This document shows positions 18,925 through 19,300 of a stretch of 19,300 nt of DNA, piece after piece. The DNA is taken from NCBI GenBank assembly GCA_029378245.1, contig JARKIF010000428.1, positions 1 to 19,300 on the forward strand, in the 5' to 3' direction. Numbering within the stretch: the first letter of the stretch is position 1; each line of letters starts with the position of its first letter. This DNA comes from Roridomyces roridus. Its lineage: Eukaryota; Basidiomycota; Agaricomycetes; Agaricales; Mycenaceae. The notes beneath the pieces are model-generated. The model made no database searches and was not told the DNA's origin. It saw nothing but the letters and a program-made list of their open reading frames with translations. The translations under genes and the position numbers were made by a program.

Positions 18925-19300
18925 TCATATAGCTGACCTCGGAGTATTTTCCCGTGTAAATTCCGGTTAATGTGGAAAATCCTCATGCAACTTTGTCCGC
19001 TCTTACCCGAAGCATTCCCTTCAAACAGTCGGCCAGAGTTCTCGTTCGGGTTGTCTGGGACTGGTGCAATATCTCCCTTTCAGAGGGCGCGTATCCCTCA
19101 CCAGCTCAACCGGCTTACCTCTGGACTCCGTGTATTGATCTGCTCGCCGACCCCTTCACTACCGATGTCTACATACATCCTGTCCCCTGGTCTATTCTAC
19201 TTCAAGCTGCGTCTGAAACAAAAGCCTGGTCTTCGGTTGCATATCCCAGTGTTTTCCCTCTCTGAAGAATTTTCTGTCTTGGCTCGCCAAACCGTCAGCT
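18925..19300. other. Unassigned 3' flank
   Basis: A 97-codon plus-strand frame (18972-19265) has an unremarkable composition and no motif I recognise. It could be an exon of a gene continuing past the window edge or chance. Nothing else is visible. Confidence 0.35.

Noticed and set aside
1..19300. CRISPR array, rRNA, plasmid origin or phage genes
   Set aside because: Repeats are transposon-type without regular spacers, and gene structure is eukaryotic throughout.

Overview
The window reads as nuclear DNA of a filamentous fungus, most likely an agaricomycete basidiomycete. All recoverable genes are split by many short GT..AG introns of 45-63 bp. One P450 has 15 exons, and its sequence resembles the basidiomycete enzymes usually labelled O-methylsterigmatocystin oxidoreductase-like (CYP64-type). 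The window holds no bacterial operon, rRNA gene, convincing tRNA or CRISPR array. About one third of it is transposon-derived.

Layout. 1-5340 has no intact gene. It carries a copy of the P450 promoter (113-195), an inverted P450 exon relic (991-1172) and a composite 2.4 kb DNA transposon (2552-4984) with a TA-flanked MITE nested inside. 5505-7751 is an intact cytochrome P450 gene (512 aa). 8046-8827 is a CACTA-like non-autonomous element, followed by a second inverted P450 relic (9028-9158). 10221-10805 is a MITE with long inverted repeats and a 9-bp target duplication. 11345-13229 is a secreted, probably GPI-anchored, alginate-lyase-family polysaccharide lyase (478 aa). 13441-17396 is an alpha/beta hydrolase whose fourth intron has grown to 2,784 bp by insertion of a 2.7 kb inverted-repeat element, itself carrying a 553-bp hAT-type MITE. 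It also has an apparent one-base frameshift in exon 2. 17687-18924 is a decayed phosphoglycerate-mutase-like gene with several frameshifts and stops. 18925-19300 is unassigned.

The genes all lie on the + strand but show no sign of a common pathway: an ER monooxygenase, a cell-wall or extracellular lyase, a hydrolase of unknown substrate and a dead phosphatase-like gene. The clearest theme is repeated transposon insertion and gene decay: at least six distinguishable elements, two of them nested inside others, plus three partial copies of the P450 locus. All coordinates, splice calls and reading frames were worked out by hand from the sequence. Family names rest on recognised motifs, not on database searches.
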